In this document: one piece after another, positions 59,597 through 64,000 of the stretch
Layout: each line of letters opens with the position of its first letter
Position numbering within the stretch: position 1 is the first letter of the stretch
Made by a program: the position numbers and the translations under genes
Assembly: GCA_039707465.1 (NCBI GenBank)
Contig: CM077643.1
Span: forward strand, 373,656,419 to 373,720,418
Length of the DNA stretch: 64,000 bases
Source: Rhabdophis nuchalis
Lineage: Eukaryota > Chordata > Lepidosauria > Squamata > Natricidae
Direction of reading: 5' to 3'
The notes under the pieces: model-generated
Seen by the model: the letters and a program-made list of their open reading frames with translations, nothing else
Database searches by the model: none
Told to the model about the DNA's origin: nothing

Positions 59597-59648
59597 ACAT
59601 AGAACATGGAATAACAGAATTGCAAGGGACCTTGGAGGTCATCTAGTA
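59597..59648 (-). repeat. CR1 3' end fragment
   Basis: GAATTGCAAGGGACCTTGGA and GGTCATCTAG are the terminal CR1 3' UTR block in reverse orientation. Confidence 0.7.
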
Positions 59649-60362
59649 ATTTCAGTATCTTTAATTTAATTTAATTAAGGATCAAATTAAATTTTATTAA
59701 ATCAATCAAATTAAATTAAGCATCAATATTGATATTAGCATAACATATCGTATGTGTGGTCAAAACCCCAATCTTACATATAGTATTTCTTTTATCTGAA
59801 TTAAAACAATACAGTTCAGAACTGTGCATGTAGATCTAATTGTCTAAATTATAGGAATGATACAGAAATATGAGCTGTATTTATTTTGAGTTTGTATTTT
59901 GCTCTAATGTGTTATATGGTCTTTATATTGTCTTGTATTTTGTATTCTGATATGGCGGCAGGATTAATCAATAATTGATGATGATAATGATGATGGTGTT
60001 GATGAGGATGGAGGAGAAAGAGGAGGAGATTATATTATTATTTATTCATTTAAAATGCGAACAATAGGCTACCGTTGTTTCGTTGTTATCCCAATACTAC
60101 TGAAGTTTTGAAGGGTGATTTTCCTAAAGTTACTTATTGCTTTCATGGAAGATTTGACAGATGGAGCGGATATCCTGATCGGCAACTCATTCCCTGCTAT
60201 ATCAAGTCCCTTTCTGGTACAATTCCTACTGTTAGTCTAATGTGGTACAATTCTTCTTCTCATTTCTGAATTCTATCAAATTTTTCTCTACACATGCTGG
60301 GACCCATCAAACTACCGGTATTAGGATTTATTTTTGCTTCAGCATTTGGTAAAGATTTAAAG

Positions 60363-60471
60363 CAGTGTTTTTCAAACAAGCGACTTTCAGATGTGTGGCC
60401 TTCATGATGCCTGGGGAATTCTGGGAGTTGAAATCTACACTGCTTAAAGTTGACAAGTTTGTAAAATATTG
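60363..60471. mobile_element. hAT-type MITE, left member of an abutting pair
   Basis: The termini CAGTGTTTTTCAAAC and GTTTGTAAAATATTG are inverted repeats. The flanks are ATTTAAAG (60355-60362) and CTTTAAAG (60472-60479). The left arm has decayed, so it is older than its neighbour. Confidence 0.8.
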
Positions 60472-60479
60472 CTTTAAAG

Positions 60480-60601
60480 CAGGGGTGTCCAAACTTGGGA
60501 ACTTTAAGACTTGTGGACTTCAACTCCCAGAATTCCCCAGCCGGGGAATTCTGGGAGTTGAAGTCCACAAGTCTTAAAGTTCTCAAGTTTGGACACCCCT
60601 G
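60480..60601. mobile_element. Near-perfect palindromic hAT-type MITE, right member of the pair
   Basis: CAGGGGTGTCCAAACTTGGG...CCAAGTTTGGACACCCCTG-type arms of ~58 bases meet at CCCCAGCCGGGG. The TSD CTTTAAAG is perfect at 60472-60479 and 60602-60609. The left TSD is also the right TSD of the MITE at 60363. Confidence 0.9.
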
Positions 60602-61049
60602 CTTTAAAGCGAATTACTGCTGATGAATCTTAGGGTTCTAAAGAGGTTTTGGTGGCACTCCAGATTTATGTTTTTCAAAACCAGATTTGCCAGGATCACA
60701 TTGTGTCAAAAAAACAAGCAAAAGTAGCACAAAAACACTACTGTAGATTTCAGGATGTTTCCCTTGTTTTCCAGTGAATTTCCTGTAATCTTTATTCCCT
60801 TTATTCTTAAGGTTAACAGATGAACGTGACTTGAGCTGAAGAGGAAAAGATCACCTTTATTCCAGTGGCTTCCTTTTAATGGAAAACACCCTCTCTCCAG
60901 AAAAAAGAAACTAGAATTCAAACAATTTCCAATATACTGTTTTTATCTTTGGGGGCTAGCTCCAGTATCCCTCTCCTTGGAAAAGCCTGAGTAGAATTTG
61001 AACGGCTTTGCATTTGGTTTGAACTTCAAGATTTTGGTAAGAAAGCACC

Positions 61050-61720
61050 CCCACCCCCTTGCTAAAGCCCTCAAAATGCTGCTCGGCAGCCTGGCAAAGG
61101 ATGGTGATTAATGAGGGGAGAGATGCAACATGGCTTCCATCCACAGGGCTTATCCTTAGCAACAGAGACATTATCTCTTGGCAGCAAAGCCACAGACACC
61201 TGTGTTTTTCCACCCACCCAGGAACCTGGGGTTGTGTGTTCCCTTCTTTTCTCTTCTTCAAGAGTGGGAGGCGGAAGTGGAAAAGCCAGCCCGTTGCTTT
61301 TCTCATCCCAGGCAGCCTTGGAGAGTTTGCCAGTTAATATCCTGCCATCTCTGATTGTGCTTTGAGAGGTGTGACGTTTGATAAGCTCCATTTAACTTGC
61401 TTGTTCGACATTGTTTAAATAATTCAAATACAGATTGGCCCTTTAGAAGGATTTCTGCTCTATTGACCTTTGTTGGTCGTATGTTACAAGGAAATTAGGG
61501 AGGGGCCCTGTCAAGAGGCCTGTTCCAAACAGGCAGCTGAAAAAGAATCAGTTCCAGCTTTTAACTCAGCCCAGGGCACCCATTATTTACAGCCCATTGA
61601 AAATGCTGAGGCTGTTAATCTTTCTCCACAAGATTAGAGCCTTTACCATTAGATTTGGGCTGCAAATATCTATAGAACCACCTGAGGTCAGCAAAAAAAA
61701 ATAAAACCCGCTCTGTACTG
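61050..61720. promoter_or_regulatory. Repeat-free block with RFX-, GATA- and nuclear-receptor-like motifs (candidate regulatory element)
   Basis: It has CCTTAGCAACAGAG (X-box-like) near 61152, TTATCT near 61171 and TGATAA near 61379 (WGATAR sites), and TGACCTTTGTTGG near 61467. There is no repeat and no convincing ORF despite 80-120 codon open frames in three registers. The look is of a conserved non-coding element, but conservation cannot be measured here. Confidence 0.25.
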
Positions 61721-61797
61721 CCATCTAGTGATTGATTGGATTTCTGCAGATATGGAACTGGATTTCCCATATTAGCTCTGTATGGGAAATAAAGCCT

Positions 61798-62129
<332 letters not shown>

Positions 62130-64000
62130 AGCACTAAATGAAGCAATTTAAAGTAAACAAAATGCTATTTTGCTTTCATTGATCTCATATATTCCTTCAT
62201 GAGACACATCCTCAGTATTGGTTTATTACATTTAATTATACACATATAGCTTCTGGTAAAAGAACCCTCAGGGGATGTATCTACTGAAGATCAAAGTTAG
62301 GTAAAACACCTGGAAAGGCTGTATCATGTCCTTCCAAAAGGGATGCTACCCCTCCCTGGTACCCCACTCACCCCAATGATTTATCTAATAATAAGAGTAG
62401 AGATCTATTGGGCAGATCACATCATCCATATGCTGGATAAGCACATACTCAAATAGTTCCTTTTTGTGGAACTTTCTGCTGGAAAACGCTTACATGGAGG
62501 CCAAAAGAAATACTTCCAAGTTCCTGAAATTGCTTGACATAGATATGACCATCAGGGAGAAACATTGACGTAAAATTGGTGTGCCTGTTAGGGCCTCATC
62601 CCTAGGAGCTATCACATTTACAAAGTAAAGTGCACTATGGCAATACAACATGTTTACCCAACATATGTCAGGACAGCCCATGCCCAAATTGACCTGACCA
62701 GTCAATTGGACTCATCACATTAAGTTTCAATGTTATGAATAGTGTTGAAGTCTTCATCAAAACACCTGTAAAAGGGCATACTGTATGTCTATTAAAATCC
62801 ACTTACAGGAAAGAGAGAGATTGGCTGCTGCATTCCAGGAATAGAAAGTTGGGCGAGTAGAGCAGCAAGTGCATTGTCTAGTGGAAGGATATGTAGCTTA
62901 AATTCTCTGCAAATCTTCAGTCTGTACAGGATTTTCTTAGAGCTGATTTGAGTCATGTCAGCATATGCAACAGACGGAATCAGTTTTAACTGTAAGTGTA
63001 GATACGCTCTATTCCAAATCCCCAAAACATACTTAGAGTTAGACAACTTTTAAATAAATGAATAGTGCTTAATTTGTTCTATCAGTCAATAACAATTGTG
63101 TACACTGCCACAGAAATGATTAACGCAGTAATACATTGTCACACTTTAAGGTGATTCCAACATCAGAATAGTAATATTTTTATCAAATGTTTGAGTCACT
63201 GGTGGGTTCCGGATCCCGTCGCAACTGGTAAGCTGCGATGGGGCCGGGTGTCCACCACGTGCCACCCTGCGATGCTCCAGCTGCTCAGTGCAGTGTTGCG
63301 CAGGCGCCGTACACTGTGCGTGCATGCAAAATGGCCCGCTAGCTTAAAACGAGGGCAGGCAGGTGGGACCAATGGAAACACCATTCCGGTATGGTGTCAG
63401 CTGCTCCCAATTGCCACTTGTACTCCCATACCTGGGCATACCGCCCGGAACCACCACTGGTTTGAGTTGTCAACAATTTTAAAATTACAGTCCATTTGAA
63501 AGGTGCTCTAACAGTCATTTATGAAATGTATCTTTGGCGATGCTGGGATTCATCTGTAAAAAAAAAAAAAAATCAAAATGGTGGCTGCAACCTTGTGACT
63601 GAAGACTCACCCCCTTTTTACATGCATTATGCAAACAACACATAGACAAAGTGACAGGGCTTTGATTGAGGAGTTGTGGTTATCACCTTCATTTTTTGAC
63701 TCTCGCCTAATGCATGCCCCTGCATAACATTATTGTTCTTAAGGTGTCAGAGGTTCATGATTACTTGCACTTTCCTAAAGCCTCAGATACAGTTTTTTTA
63801 AACTTTCATTTTTTTAAAATACGTGATCTGTATTTTTAGTGTGTTCACAGAAAAATATTAAATACAAAACCAAGTATCATCAAACTATTAGGCCTTTAGT
63901 CTCACTTCTGATATGTCTTCCTCAAAAAGCATCTTCCTCAAAAAGTTGTTCCCCTAATATAGAAGATTAAGTCTGGCCCAATTAAAAAAATAACAGCTTC
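62130..64000. other. Intergenic stretch to the window edge, no genes recognised
   Basis: Apart from the MITE at 63197-63459 and an A-run at 63557-63571 there is no identifiable element or exon. Confidence 0.45.
63197..63459. mobile_element. GC-rich hAT-type MITE with perfect 8-bp TSD
   Basis: The termini CACTGGTGGGTTCCGG and CCGGAACCACCACTG are inverted repeats. The TSD GTTTGAGT is perfect at 63189-63196 and 63460-63467. The interior is unusually CpG-rich for this region (GGCGCCGTACACTGTGCG, GATGGGGCCGGGTGTCC), which suggests a young insertion whose CpGs have not yet decayed. Confidence 0.9.

Overview
This is vertebrate nuclear DNA, almost certainly from a squamate reptile (snake or lizard). 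It is AT-rich, full of introns and repeats, and has no prokaryotic or viral gene order. The repeat set is diagnostic: a Sauria-type tRNA SINE, a second MIR/CORE-like SINE, CR1 3' ends, L2-like and BovB/RTE-like LINE remnants, and many short palindromic hAT-type MITEs flanked by 8-bp target-site duplications. A snake is my favoured guess but is not proven.

The only protein-coding gene I can defend is GATA4 on the minus strand, represented by its first coding exon (12233-13021; ATG at 12758, donor at 12232/12233). The encoded N-terminus opens with [14 protein letters not shown] and keeps the SPVY, VSPRFSF, SYSSPYP and FDSP blocks of the GATA4/5/6 activation region. Read on the minus strand, 12232 down to 1 is the following intron. 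The zinc-finger exons lie beyond the left edge of the window. 13022 up to about 18.1 kb is the intron before the coding exon, and a dense CpG island at about 18.18-19.13 kb, with a CCACGTGG E-box at 19058-19065, is the likely promoter and non-coding first exon. Everything to the right (19.1-64 kb) is upstream intergenic sequence.

The upstream region has no convincing protein gene. It contains further CpG-rich stretches (about 32.0-32.55, 33.9-34.6 and 40.4-40.9 kb) that could be alternative or divergent non-coding promoters. At 50.56-50.83 kb there is a repeat-free block with four WGATAR sites, a forkhead-like core and a TATA-like motif, which is a candidate GATA-responsive distal enhancer. 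The repeat-free block at 61.05-61.72 kb is another candidate regulatory element.

The rest is repeat history. An L2-like LINE is inserted into a Sauria SINE (26.65-27.56 kb). Three L2-like pieces are nested in opposite orientations (54.29-55.70 kb). A LINE 3' end is tandemly multiplied with GAT-type microsatellite (47.86-48.83 kb). Two MITEs share one target-site duplication (60.36-60.61 kb), and an ATT microsatellite runs for about 150 bases (61.98-62.13 kb). Most long open frames in the window are simple-sequence, CpG-island or LINE artefacts. All calls come from reading the sequence; no alignment or database search was possible.
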